The translations under genes were made by a program, and so were the position numbers. A stretch of DNA of 64,000 bases, taken from assembly GCA_937885645.1 (NCBI GenBank), contig CALABJ010000029.1, positions 1-64,000 of the forward strand. The letters run 5' to 3'. The notes beneath the pieces are model-generated. The model was not told where the DNA came from, did not search any database, and saw nothing but the letters and a program-made list of their open reading frames with translations. This document shows, piece by piece, positions 1 to 10,390 of this stretch; the stretch's first letter is position 1, and each line of letters opens with the position of its first letter. The DNA is from RGIG4097 sp937885645 (lineage in GTDB: Bacteria; Bacillota; Clostridia; Christensenellales; CAG-917).

Positions 1-53
1 GGGTGGAATATCAGGGCTTTGACAATGCTATTCGCGATTTAGTGCGTTTTTAG
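1..53 (+). CDS. 3' end of an unidentified plus-strand gene (partial)
   Basis: Reading from base 3, the plus strand gives VEYQGFDNAIRDLVRF followed by TAG at 51-53. This looks like the tail of a protein whose body lies left of the window. It converges on the DUF1858 gene, and the two stop codons overlap by a few bases. Sixteen residues are too few to identify a family, and a chance open frame cannot be excluded. Confidence 0.35.
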   Translation, partial: VEYQGFDNAIRDLVRF

Positions 54-247
54 TCGATTGTTGCGTTCAGCTTTGCAAGCAACTCATCCAAGTTCACACC
101 GTGAACGACTGCGATGTCGCCAACTGTTTCTTGATGTGCGAGGGCACAACCAAGGCAGTGGAGTCCTGCTTCTTGAAGGACGCGTGCAACTTTTTCAGGA
201 TTGCCGATGTTGAGTGCATCGATGATGAGTGTATCTTTGGTGATCAT
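50..247 (-). CDS. DUF1858 domain protein (hybrid-cluster-protein-associated redox disulfide type)
   Basis: This 65-residue protein is a single DUF1858 domain. It has the family's CxxC at Cys31-Cys34 (HCLGC), followed by a segment ending GVNLDELLAKLN. Small proteins and fused domains of this type often sit beside hybrid cluster (prismane) proteins or other redox enzymes and are thought to provide a redox-active disulfide; the partner is unknown. A clear GGAGGT ribosome binding site lies 8 bases before the ATG. It is 44 bases downstream of the zinc-ribbon/SPFH gene pair on the same strand, so it may be co-transcribed with it. The length is normal for a free-standing DUF1858. Family assignment is firm; physiological role is not. 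Confidence 0.85.
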   Translation of the reverse strand: MITKDTLIIDALNIGNPEKVARVLQEAGLHCLGCALAHQETVGDIAVVHGVNLDELLAKLNATID

Positions 248-291
248 AATATATACCTCCGTAATTAAATCAATTTTGGTTCATTTAGATT

Positions 292-1347
292 TTAACCCAA
301 AAGCCCGTTGGACGCAAGCAATATGAGCACAATTCCTGCAATCATGGCAAGAGCGCCAAATACGGTGAGGCTCACGCGTGCAGGGGATAATGGATATTTG
401 CCGTAGGACTTGCCTGTCCTGCCGTTGACTATATAGCGGTAAATCTTTTCCTTGTGCTTGCAACCGAATATCCACACGGGGACAAGGGCGTAATTGAATG
501 CAACAAGCGGATAGTTGGTGTAGGCGTTGTAGTCACCGACAACGTCGTAGGTGTAACGGGAAAGGGCTTCTCGTCTTATGTCGTTTTCCATCATAACCCT
601 TGCGGTGTCAAAGCAAGTGTCCAAGGTGGCATCGCACTTCTCTGCTGAAAATCCTGCCACGTAGTCCCTTTGATAGCCTTCAAGACTGCCTACGTCGTAA
701 GGGGTAATCTTGTGGAGTTCCTCTTGTGAGAGGTGTCTTGTTGCCTCAATCATAACATCCTTAAAGACCTTGACCACCTCACCGCTGACAGAAAACCATC
801 TCGTTTTGCGGACTGTACGGCGGTTTTTGCCACTGCCCACCGTCACGTAGTAGTATTTGCCAAGTTTGGCTTTGTATGTAGTGTGAGTGTCGCTTGTGAA
901 AAGATAAGATGGCACGTACACTCCGTTGAAGTTGTCGGGCTTGAAATTCTTTTTGAAGGAGGAGAGGGCAAAAAACTTTTTCTTTATCCAGTTTTTGCCT
1001 GCCTCGTACGCCATCTCCTTTGTGTATAGGAAAGGGAGAATCCCGTCCGGTTTCAGTCCGCCCACATCTTTCAGTTTAACAATATTAGTTGCTGAGCAAA
1101 AGGGGCATTTCGTGGCGGTGACAAAACTGTTAAAGACCACTTCCCCTCCGCAGTTTGGGCATTTGTAAGTTGATGTGCTGTCATCAACAATGCTGTCATC
1201 TCTTTCGGTGTAGAAATTGCGCTTGCGCGTGCCTATCCGTGCTATGTCCTTTTTGGAATCACAGTATGGGCAAGACAACCCACCTGTCAGTGGGTTGAAA
1301 AGCATATCTGCACCGCAGTTTTCACATTTGATGACAGAGGGTGACAT
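292..1347 (-). CDS. Double zinc-ribbon protein with C-terminal membrane helix (YdjG-like)
   Basis: From the chosen ATG the protein has 351 residues. Two TFIIB-type zinc ribbons occupy the first ~90 residues (CENC...CPYC and CPNC...CPFC). A mixed alpha/beta middle follows, with one hydrophobic segment near 'YPLVAFNYALVPVWIFG', and the last ~25 residues form a membrane helix. The ATG overlaps the TGA of the upstream SPFH gene by one base (TGATG), pointing to translational coupling; an alternative start 21 bases upstream would lie inside that gene. This domain layout and pairing resemble Bacillus subtilis YdjG, which is encoded with the SPFH protein YdjI and PspA and is linked to envelope-stress membrane complexes. 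I infer a membrane anchor for the SPFH partner. No pspA-like gene is visible in this window. Confidence 0.8.
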   Translation of the reverse strand: MSPSVIKCENCGADMLFNPLTGGLSCPYCDSKKDIARIGTRKRNFYTERDDSIVDDSTSTYKCPNCGGEVVFNSFVTATKCPFCSATNIVKLKDVGGLKPDGILPFLYTKEMAYEAGKNWIKKKFFALSSFKKNFKPDNFNGVYVPSYLFTSDTHTTYKAKLGKYYYVTVGSGKNRRTVRKTRWFSVSGEVVKVFKDVMIEATRHLSQEELHKITPYDVGSLEGYQRDYVAGFSAEKCDATLDTCFDTARVMMENDIRREALSRYTYDVVGDYNAYTNYPLVAFNYALVPVWIFGCKHKEKIYRYIVNGRTGKSYGKYPLSPARVSLTVFGALAMIAGIVLILLASNGLLG

Positions 1348-2468
1348 CAGCCTATCTTTGCTCCGCACTCAGGGCAGAACTTGACTCCGCCTTTGATTTC
1401 TGCATTACACTTGGGGCAAGTTGCTTTTGTAGGTGTGCCACACTCGGGGCAGAACTTTGCCCCTGCTGAAAGCACTGCGCCACACTTTGAGCAAGATGCA
1501 ACACCGCCGTTTTTAGCACCGCAGTTTGAACAGAATTTTGCATCAAAAGGCATTTTAGCGCCACAATTTGCACACTCAACTTCCTTTTTGGCGTGTTGAC
1601 GATAAATATCGTTCATGTGGTTGGAGAACTCTGCACCAACTATTGCACCTGCGCCAAGTCCAATTCCCATGCCTGCGAATGCTCCCCCTGCACCGGGGTT
1701 TTTGGCGGCGTCACGCATTGCTCCAACGCTTTCATATTGAGCGTATTCGGGCATCTTGTCACCAAGGACACCAAGGGTTGTGCGCTTGTCCATTGCCTTT
1801 TCAACGGCTTCGGGCAGTTTCAAATTTTTGACGATGACTTCGTCCACTGCAAGGCCAAGCTTGCCAAACTTTTCGCAAGCCTTGTCTCTTGTGGTGTCAC
1901 CAAGTTCACGATAGTTGGATGCAAGGTCAAGGGCGGGGATTTCGCATTCACCGATGAGGTCGGTCAGTTCCATCAAGATGATGCCTTTGAGGTAGTCTTG
2001 AATCTTGTCGGTGGTGCAACTGTGCAACGTGCCGAAATACTCCTTCATAAAGAGTTCGGGATTGCAGACGTGGAAAGCATATTCGCCGTGTCCTGAAAGA
2101 CGAATCATGCCAAAGTCCTTGTCACGCATCATAATGGGGTTGGCTGTGCCCCACTTCATGCCCACGAATTGTTTGAGGTTGACAAAATAGACGTCACTCT
2201 TGATGGGCATATCGTAGCCATATTTCCATGCGCCCAGTTTGGACAAAATAGGAAGATTTTTTGTTTCAAGCTTCCAAGTGCCTGCGGTGAAGACATCTGC
2301 AATTTGACCTTCGTGGACGAAGATTGCGGCTTGACTTTCGCGGACTACCAGTTTTGAGCCTGTCATAATTTCATAGCGGTCAGGCACTTCAAACTTATAG
2401 ACCATAGTCTTGTCGGTGAAGCCCTGCCATTCGATGACTTTCAGCAAATTCTTTTTGAAGAATCCCAT
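1347..2468 (-). CDS. SPFH-domain protein with three C-terminal zinc ribbons (YdjI-like, 'virion core protein'-like)
   Basis: The protein has 373 residues. Residues ~20-215 form an SPFH/band-7-like domain of the YdjI type, with the family's 'GTWKL...NLPILSKL...G' region near the N-terminus. A Gly/Ala-rich segment (GGAFAGMGIGLGAGAIVG) links to three zinc ribbons at the C-terminus, each CxxC-x(10)-CxxC (CANC/CSNC, CSKC/CPEC, CPKC/CPEC). There is no signal peptide or membrane helix, so it probably sits on the inner face of the membrane through partners. An AGGAG site precedes the ATG and a good promoter lies upstream. It is the first gene of a unit with the zinc-ribbon membrane protein and possibly DUF1858. 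In Bacillus the YdjI family works with PspA in membrane stress; the same role here is inference. Confidence 0.85.
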   Translation of the reverse strand: MGFFKKNLLKVIEWQGFTDKTMVYKFEVPDRYEIMTGSKLVVRESQAAIFVHEGQIADVFTAGTWKLETKNLPILSKLGAWKYGYDMPIKSDVYFVNLKQFVGMKWGTANPIMMRDKDFGMIRLSGHGEYAFHVCNPELFMKEYFGTLHSCTTDKIQDYLKGIILMELTDLIGECEIPALDLASNYRELGDTTRDKACEKFGKLGLAVDEVIVKNLKLPEAVEKAMDKRTTLGVLGDKMPEYAQYESVGAMRDAAKNPGAGGAFAGMGIGLGAGAIVGAEFSNHMNDIYRQHAKKEVECANCGAKMPFDAKFCSNCGAKNGGVASCSKCGAVLSAGAKFCPECGTPTKATCPKCNAEIKGGVKFCPECGAKIG

Positions 2469-2498
2469 ATCATTTCTCCTATAATAAATTTCAAGTGT

Positions 2499-2527
2499 AT
2501 TATATCACCACTATGCTCGCTTTTCAA
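2499..2527 (-). promoter_or_regulatory. Sigma-A-type promoter for the SPFH/zinc-ribbon unit
   Basis: On the minus strand, TTGAAA (2522-2527) and TATAAT (2499-2504) are separated by exactly 17 bases. The -35 begins four bases beyond the end of the AEC permease gene, so the SPFH unit is transcribed independently of it. Confidence 0.75.
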
Positions 2528-2530
2528 GAA

Positions 2531-3574
2531 TTATTTATATACGCTGAGGAGGAGCATAATGAGGGGAATTGTCAGAATTGACAGCAACGTGCTGAGGAGT
2601 ATGCCGTTGGCAGAGGTCTTTTTGTCTCCGCCGTACAACTCGGCAAAGTTGAGCGTGTTGGTGGCACAAGGCATTGCGGACATAATGACCAAAGTCACTT
2701 TGAGCATTCTGTCAAGGGGTATCGGCCACAAGATTAGGAAGACCAAAATGGGGAAAACCAGGAGTTTCACCCCAGAGGCAAGATAGTTGCGCCAGTCGGT
2801 GAAGAGAGATTTCAAGGGCTGTGCCCCAAATCGCATACCGAGGATTATCATGCACATAGGTGCGGTCATATCCCCAAAATAGCCTATGATTTTCACCACT
2901 TCGGCGGGCATAGACTTCATTGTCACCCCTGCAAAGAAAAGAGGCAGTGCCACAAGAAGTGTCAGTGTAGGCGGATTGATGAAGGCCTTTTTCACACTCA
3001 TAAACTTTTTGTTGCCAGAAAGGACATAGACGCCTATTGACCAGCCCATCATATTCATTGTGCAGACATACACCGCAGAATAGACAACCGCCTCAGGATT
3101 CAAAGGGAATAACAGAGTGAGAAGAGGCACGCCAAAGAAACCTACGTTGCCAAAGGTGGACAGATTGACAATTGCCCTATATGCCCTGCCCTTTGCGATG
3201 TCAGCTATTTGCTTTTTAAGAAGAGGGTCTGAGGCGACTTTGTCACCGTCAAGATAGCCCTCCTCCATAAGATGAGAAGTGATTTCAAGGTCGTTGAATT
3301 TTGACTTGAAAATTGCCCACAACACAAGGAATAACCCCAGCTGTGTGACAACTGAAAAAAGAAAAGTCCAACCCATGCCTGCAAGGATACGTGTGGAATA
3401 CTCCACCTTCAAAAAGGATTGCAGTGACAAAAAGGGTTGGCAGACGTAAAGCAACACCGCAGAGAAAAACGGGATTGCCCCTGCCTTAATCAGTTTGGTT
3501 TTGACAAGGAGAAATCCGGGTATTGCCAGTGCCACGAGGACGAGCACGTTGATTGCTGTTGTCTTGAAGTCCAT
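2531..3574 (-). CDS. AEC-family (auxin efflux carrier-like) permease
   Basis: This is a 347-residue polytopic membrane protein. It has the five-plus-five hydrophobic helix layout of the AEC family, a hydrophilic central loop around residues 90-125 (FNDLEITSHLMEEGYLDGD), and the conserved C-terminal helix region 'SAMPCATNTLNFAELYGGD', a family signature (Pxx.N..l.A..Y). AEC proteins export or exchange organic acids, amino acids or peptides; the substrate cannot be told from sequence. The start follows the family pattern (hydrophobic helix within 10 residues), but no Shine-Dalgarno sequence is visible before this ATG. It is a single-gene unit with its own promoter. Confidence 0.88.
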   Translation of the reverse strand: MDFKTTAINVLVLVALAIPGFLLVKTKLIKAGAIPFFSAVLLYVCQPFLSLQSFLKVEYSTRILAGMGWTFLFSVVTQLGLFLVLWAIFKSKFNDLEITSHLMEEGYLDGDKVASDPLLKKQIADIAKGRAYRAIVNLSTFGNVGFFGVPLLTLLFPLNPEAVVYSAVYVCTMNMMGWSIGVYVLSGNKKFMSVKKAFINPPTLTLLVALPLFFAGVTMKSMPAEVVKIIGYFGDMTAPMCMIILGMRFGAQPLKSLFTDWRNYLASGVKLLVFPILVFLILWPIPLDRMLKVTLVIMSAMPCATNTLNFAELYGGDKKTSANGILLSTLLSILTIPLIMLLLSVYK

Positions 3575-3690
3575 AAAGCCGTGAGATTGATTTTGCGCCC
3601 TTTTGCGCCGTCAGTTGAAGAGGAAGTTGATTTCCTTCTCAAAAGCGGTTTTAGGGCGTTTTACGAGGTCAAAACCACAAACATAAACGC

Positions 3691-3719
3691 AGTTTATGGC
3701 GATAACCCCATATAGTCAA
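3691..3719 (-). promoter_or_regulatory. Probable promoter of the AEC permease gene
   Basis: On the minus strand, TTGACT (3714-3719) is followed after 17 bases by TAAACT (3691-3696). The -35 abuts the hairpin that ends the giant gene. The predicted leader to the ATG is about 110 bases. The motif TTGACTATAT with following Gs recurs upstream of the DUF4380-like gene near 31,175. Confidence 0.55.
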
Positions 3720-3748
3720 GTGGAGATGCCGAAGCATCTCCACTTTTT
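3719..3748 (-). terminator. Hairpin at the end of the giant gene
   Basis: A perfect 10-bp stem (GTGGAGATGC / GCATCTCCAC) is capped on the minus strand by a TTCG tetraloop closed by C-G, which is an exceptionally stable loop. It lies about 20 bases after the stop of the giant gene. The downstream minus-strand tract (TTGACTATAT) is poor in T, while the opposite side has five Ts, so termination may be weak or partly a 3'-end stabilising structure. Confidence 0.6.
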
Positions 3749-3761
3749 GATTTGTTTGGGT

Positions 3762-6700
3762 TTACACCGTGAAGTTGTACACTGAACCTGCGGTGCCTGC
3801 GGGCACTTCTTGTCCTCTTGCGATGACAACGATTGAGCCTGAGGTGATGTTTGCAGGTGCGGTTGTGGTGTCGAGGAGTGCTGAGGTGACGTCAACAACT
3901 GCTCCTACGTAAGGCACCAGATAGTACACTGTCTTTCTGCCACCCACTGAAGCGAGAGTGTAGGTGCTTCTGTTGGATGCGATTGTCACTGAGTATCTTG
4001 CAACTTCCGTTGTGCCGTCTGCGGCATAAGTGATTGCAATGCCTGACCATGCCACGCCAACGCCGTTGTTCAGTCTTGTTCTCAGAGTGTTGCCACTGCG
4101 GAGTGTTGTGCCATCGTTGGTCTTTGCGTTGATCTTGACGGGGATTTGGATTCTTTCACCAGTGCCAAGTTGCATATTTGCATACAGTTCTGACACGGTT
4201 TCATTGCCTGCAAGGAGTGCTGCGGTGAGCTTGAAGTTTGCGGGCATTGTGACTGACACGTGGGCGAAGACCTTTGAGAACTTGTCGCCGTTTGCGTGCT
4301 TATCCCAGCCAGTTCCGCCGTTTGCAGATGCCACGAATCCGGTGAGGTTTCCTTCTGCGTCAACAACGGGGTTTTCTACTGAGAAGGTTGCCTTGATGCC
4401 TTCGGGCACTGTGTAAGATGCTGCCACGCCTGCGTCGATGAAGTAGTTGCCTGCCACACCGCCGGTGACGTTTGAGGTGTAAGGTGCAACGTCGTAGCGT
4501 GAGTTCTTGACCACAGGTGATGCCACTCTTTCTTCATCCATACGGTAGAGGGTTGTAATCTTTGTTGCAAGCACTCTTTGGACGAGGAAGGGGATTTGGA
4601 ATTTTTGTGTACTGCCGTCAGGACCTGTCAGCAATGCGGTGAGATAGATGATACCGCCGTTGTAGGTGGGACGGAAGTCGCCAGTTGACCAGCCGAGGGT
4701 GTAATCTTCGTCATCGGTGCGGAAGGTGATGACTTCGTTGCCGAATGCACCGTTGACGTTGACGGTGAGATAGTCAGGAAGCACCAGTGATGATGAGAAG
4801 TACTCATAGGGGTTGATGTAGGTTTGTGTTCCGCCGTCGTGTCTAAGATAACCAACGTTTGAAATAAGTTCGGGGTTCTCTGCTTCAACAACGCTGACTG
4901 CGCTTCTGTTGACGATGACAAGTCTTGCACGAACTTCTTGTTCGTCAACGCCGTATTCACTGCCGTCAACCACTGCGGTGATGTTGTATTCTCCACCTGC
5001 GTAGCCCAGGGTTGCGATGCCGAACTTCCAGCTGATGGGCAGATTGACTTCTGTGCCGTTTGCAAAGGTGAAGTTTGCGTATGCGGGGAAGTACTTGTAA
5101 TATCCGCTTTCAAGTTGTTCGAACACGTCTGTGACCACGAAAGGATCGAAGGTGAACACCAAGGTGTTGCCAACCACTGCCATATAGTCACTTACTTGTG
5201 CAGGATCAACGAAGTCGCCTACGCCTGCATCAACCACGTGGTTTGCACTCATTGCCACTGCGGTGCCGTCGAGGACGACCACGGGCACTCTCACTGTGGT
5301 GGTTGCGTTGTTGACGCCTGTTCCGTTGGTGAGAGTTGCATAGACATATTCTTCTCCGCCTCTCACTGCGATTTCGGTGTCATAAGGATCCCATTCTGCG
5401 TCCAGTTCTTGACTGACTGTGTAGACGAAGATGTAAGTTGTGTCGGCTGCGCCTTGTGCGGGGATGACGTTGTAGACCTTTGCGGCTGCGTCATACTCGA
5501 AGTAGGTCATTGTGCCTGTTCTGTTGCCTTCATTGTCGGTGACAACGTTGCCGTCAGCCACAGTGCCTTCACCGAGGACTTTGTAGAGATATGCGCCTGT
5601 GCCTTCGTACTTGCTCATTCTATAACCGTCTTCAGCCATCTTGTTCCATTCTGCCACGGTGATGAACTTGCCATCGGGATAGAAGGTGGTTGTGTATGCA
5701 TAGTTGTCCACGTTGTAGATGCTGTTGCCGCCGTCTGCTGATGCATAGACTTCAAATGAGTCGTAGCGGAGGTCGTTGGACATTGTTTCTGATGCGATGT
5801 TGCTGTTGAATCTTGTCACTTCGATCTTCTTGAAGGTGAAGGTGACGCCGAAGGAGAAGAGTTCAAATGCCATTTCGCTGTTGGGATACACGTGTGCCAC
5901 TGCGTCAAACTCAACGGTGTCGGTGACGTCCATGCCGTCCTTGATGTTTTCCACACCTTCAAAGACCACGTAGTAGCGTTTGACTTCGCCGGTCTTTGCA
6001 AAGGTGACATCCATTTCGGTGGGCATTGCGCTCATACCAAATGAGAATGCGTTGTAGTAGATGACTTGTTCGGGGATGTTGTCTTCTGCGTCATAGACTA
6101 CGTCGACGATTTCGCCCTTTGTTGAGTCAAGTGAAGTGTATCTGATTGTGTAGGTGTTGCGTGCATCGCTGCGACCAACCTTTGCGTAATCGGGAGCAAC
6201 AAATTCTGCCTTTTCAACTTCTCTTGAGATGACCACGAGAGGAATGTTGACTTGTTGTGTTGCGCCTGTCTTGTAGCGAATGTCGTCATAGGTTGCACCA
6301 AGTTCGTCTGCTTCCTGAACTGTGCCGTAGCGTGTCACTGCGATGCCGTCCACTTGATAGGTGTACCTGACGTATTCGCCGTCCTCTGCCACTGCGTATG
6401 CCTTGAAGGTGACCATATAGTCGCTGTCTTCATAGCCTTCTGCGGTGATGAGGCTGTCGCTAGGCCATTCGGGAACGAATGTTGCCACTGAGCCGTCTGT
6501 GAGGATTGCTTCGATTTCAAGAGGCAATCCAAGTCCGCCTTCGCGGAATGAATCATACAGATAAGGATCAACGGTGATTGAGCGGTATGCAGGATCAACT
6601 GTCTTCAGGATTGTTCTGTCCTTAACAAGGCATTCAACGTCCATGGTTTGTGAGCCACCGGGATAGGTGAATGTGACTGTCAAGGTCAATGTCTCGCCGA

Positions 6701-9700
6701 AGTACTTGGTTGTGTTGGTGAAGAAGTCTTCGGGGAGTTCATAGTTTGCAACCACTTCTGCTGTTTGCATTCTAGGTGTTCCGTCTTCTTCGGTGCCGTT
6801 GGTTGCAACGACTGTGTGGGTTGCACCTTGCTTGAAGAGGGTGGTGTCCATGCCGAGAGGATCGATGATGAACTCGCCGACGCCAGTGCCGTCTGCTGAA
6901 ACGATTTCGGTTGCTTCAACTGTCAGTGCCACTCTTGTGGTAAGGTTGATGCCGTTTGCTTCAATTCGGACGTTGACTGTGCCGTCTCCGTTGAGTGCTG
7001 AGGTGATTTCGCCCTTGTTGTTGTAGGACACGTACCATCTCAGGGTTGCTTCGTATGATTCTGCAGTGTTGTCACTGTCAGGATAGATTGTTGCGGTGGT
7101 GGGAAGTCCTCCGTAGAACTTGTCTGCTGTCAGTGCATATTCAAGTGCGCCTGCTTCGCCGAGGACGTCAACGCTGTAGCCGTAGACCACGGTGAAGGTG
7201 TATTCTGCGCTCATAAGGTTTGCACCGATATAGGCAGTTCTTGTGAAGGTGCCCGCTGCAACTTCTTGTGAGGTGGGCGCCCCTGCGCTCCAAACAACGG
7301 GAACGTTTGTCTTTGTTGTGGTTCCATCTGTGAACATCACTGTTGCTGTGGTGGGAAGATCGAATGAACCGAATGCGTTGTAGACTGTTGACAAACCGTT
7401 GGGTGCGCTGTGTTCCACATCCACGTTGGCTGCATTGTCAAGGATTGATTCACCATTGTCGCCGACGAGGTAGATCTTGACGTCAAATGCACCGTTTGCG
7501 GGATATGCCACGTTGCCTTCGTTGTAGAACTTGACTTGGCGGATGACGTATGCTCCGTTTTCGTCTGTTCTGAACACCTTCTTGCCTTCTGCATTTGTGA
7601 TGAAGTCCTCTGCGATGACACCGGGTGCGCTGTCGTCAATCCATTCTGCATTGACGTCTGCGATTGCACCACTGACGTGTTCACCCTTGACTGTCACCAC
7701 TGTGGGCAGTGACCATGCATCGAAGACGTTGTATTCAAATGCGGTTGTTCCGCCGGCAAAGTCAACGTCTGCTGTGAGTGCTCCGCCCACAAACTTGACT
7801 GAACTGTCAGTTGAGAGAGTCAAGTTGGTGATTGCAAGTGAAGGTGTGTTGAGTTTGATTCTAAATTCTTGTGCGCCCACTGTTGCCAAGACGTATCTGT
7901 CGCCACCAACTGCATTGACGTTGAAGCCGTTGAGGTTCCATGCTCTGACAAATGCGATTTCGGTGTATTCGGTTCCGTCTGTGGTGTAGGTGATTGCCAC
8001 TGCCGTGCCATTTCTATAATCGCCCCAGTGGCCAACTCTGAAGTAGTTGTCAGGGTTCAAAGTATAGTCATAGCTTGACAGGTTATAGGTTGTGCCGTCA
8101 AGGACGTATTCTGCGTATCCTGTTGCGGTGTAGTTGCTGAGGTCTTTCAGCATTGCATCGGTGATGACGGTGTTATCATCAATTGCACCGCTTGTGAACA
8201 CGTCTGTGTCATCGGTGTTTGCAAGGAACTTGACGCTGGTGATTGCCTTCTTGGGCACTGTGAGGCGGATCTTGATGATTTGTGCTTGTCCGTCCAGTGA
8301 ACCAAATGCCTTTCCGTCTGCACCCACAAGGACGTTGCCCTCTGCGTCACAGGGATTTGCTTCCACTGTTGCATACACTGTGCCACCCTTGAAGATGTTG
8401 TCGATTTCCTTGGTGTAGGTTGCGTTTGAATAGTACTTGACTGTTGACCAATCAGGCTTCATGGTGTGGCTTGAAACGCCCTTTTCCTTGAAGTTGATTG
8501 TGAGGATGTTGTAGCTGTCTGACAGGTTGAACCATTCAGGATCAAGAGTGTGTTCACGTTCAACGTTGAGGCGATAGACGTTTGCGGTCATTGCTGACAC
8601 GTTGATGGGCACGTAAACTGTTTGTTTGCCACTCTTTTCTGTGCCGATTTCAAGTTTTGCGTAGAGGTTCTTGCCGTCATATCCCATGTATGAGAATTCT
8701 GATTGCTTGACACCGCCTTCAACAAACTTGTAGTCGTTTGCTTCCCAAACGTAAGGTGCTGTGATGACCAGTGAGTTGCTGTCGAGGACGACTGCCTTGT
8801 CATCGCCTTCAAACATTGCCTTGACGTTGGTGGCAAATGATGCGCCGTCGATGACGTCGCTTGAATAGACGTCGAATGTCAGTGCATCGGTTTCAAGTGA
8901 GCTGAACACTCTGCCTGCAACCTTGACGGGCACTGAGATGACTTGTGCCACACTGCCGTCTGTTGCTGTTTCACCTGCGCCGGTGAAGCCGTAGATGGGT
9001 GCGCCGGTTGCATCGTATCCTGCGATATAGCGGAAGACGTTTGCGCCAACCTTTGCGGTGACCACTACGTCAATGCCCTTGTAGTAGTCGTATCCAACCA
9101 CTGTGTCGCCGTCCTTGACTGCGATTTCTGCAAGACGTTCTTCAAGTGCGGTGAGATCCCATTCAACTGAGAGGTCTGTGTATTGACCGCTGGTGTACTT
9201 GCCGTTGACGTAGGTGAAGGTCTTGATGTATTCAGCAAGTGAGTTGTTGTATGCGCTGTTTGCAAGGACTGTGTTCAGGTTGCCGAATGCGTCGAATGCG
9301 TCGAAGGATGCAATCTTGTCGCTGTCAGTTGCGGTTGCCAAAGTCTTTGTTGCAAAGGATGAGATCTTTGCAGGGTTGACTTCGTAGCCCTTCATGCTGA
9401 CTGTGATGCTGTCTTCGATTTCGTTGGTGAAGCCCCATTGATAGGTGAAGCCAACTTCAACTGCGCCACCTGCCCAGTTGTAGGTGTAGTTGTCCCAATC
9501 AATCCAGCCCACGGGGAAGTTTCTGCCAACTGATCCTGTGGGAAGCTTGCTGTAATCCAGCACTGCGTATTCTGCTGTGCCAACCATTTCGGTGAGGACC
9601 TTGTAGTAGGTGTTGCCCTTCACTGCAGATGCTGCTGCCACGGGGATATAGTCTGTGCCAATCTTGGTGTACAGACCAAACTTCAGTGTGCCTGCGTTGA

Positions 9701-10390
9701 AGCTGTCAACGTCAGCATCGTTTGCTACAACGTATTGTGCTGCTGCCTTGTAGGCGTATTCAAGTTTGTAGGTGTTGCCGTCGCCGTTGGTCATTTGTGC
9801 GCCGGTTGCGTCAGTGCCAAGGGTTGCCTTGTCCTTTGCAAATGCCATCAACTTGTTGCCACTTGCGTCTTCAAGGACCGTACCGAAGGTGTATGTCTTC
9901 ATGTTTTGGAACTTGATTCTCACAAGGTCAGGCAGTGAGGTGTTGAACTTGTTGCTTGTTGTGTTCATATCAAGGCTGATTGCCTTTTGAGTGAACGTAT
10001 TGACACCGGTTTGTTCGTATGCATAGACGTTGGTCAGTGCAAATGCGGTGGTTGTGTAGACGGGGATTGCGTACATGACCTTGTTGAGGACGTAGCCATA
10101 GACATAGCCTGCGAGATATTCGCCGTTGCTGTCAAGGCTTGCTGCTGAAAGGTCAACGGTTGATGCATCCCAGATGATCATTGTACCGCCAAGGTAGTTC
10201 TTGTCGCCACCGGTTTCGCTACCCACTGAATCATAGCCGTTGAGCCAGGTCACCTTTGCTCTTTGAGGGAAGTATGCAGGATCTTCAAGATAGGTTTCGT
10301 TGAGGATGATGGGCTTGCCGTCTGCAGTTGCTTCTCTTGTTGCAATATCGGTGACGATGATGCTTTCAGGAGGTTCGGTTTGACCGAGGA
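3762..10390 (-). other. C-terminal Ig-like (Big_4-type) domain region of the giant protein
   Basis: The last ~2,200 residues are beta-rich, with recurring strands of the form 'LPtxaxVxxxDGxxxxxxVxW'. Examples are LPTTATVMFTDGTTTKTNV (near 7340), LPTTATIYPDSDNTAESYE (near 7080), LPLEIEAILTDGSVATFVP (near 6500) and MPTEMDVTFAKTGEVKRYY (near 6000). This is the strand pattern of bacterial Ig-like Big_4-type domains found in long surface proteins. The region ends at the stop with no sorting signal, so it would be the membrane-distal end. Confidence 0.7.
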
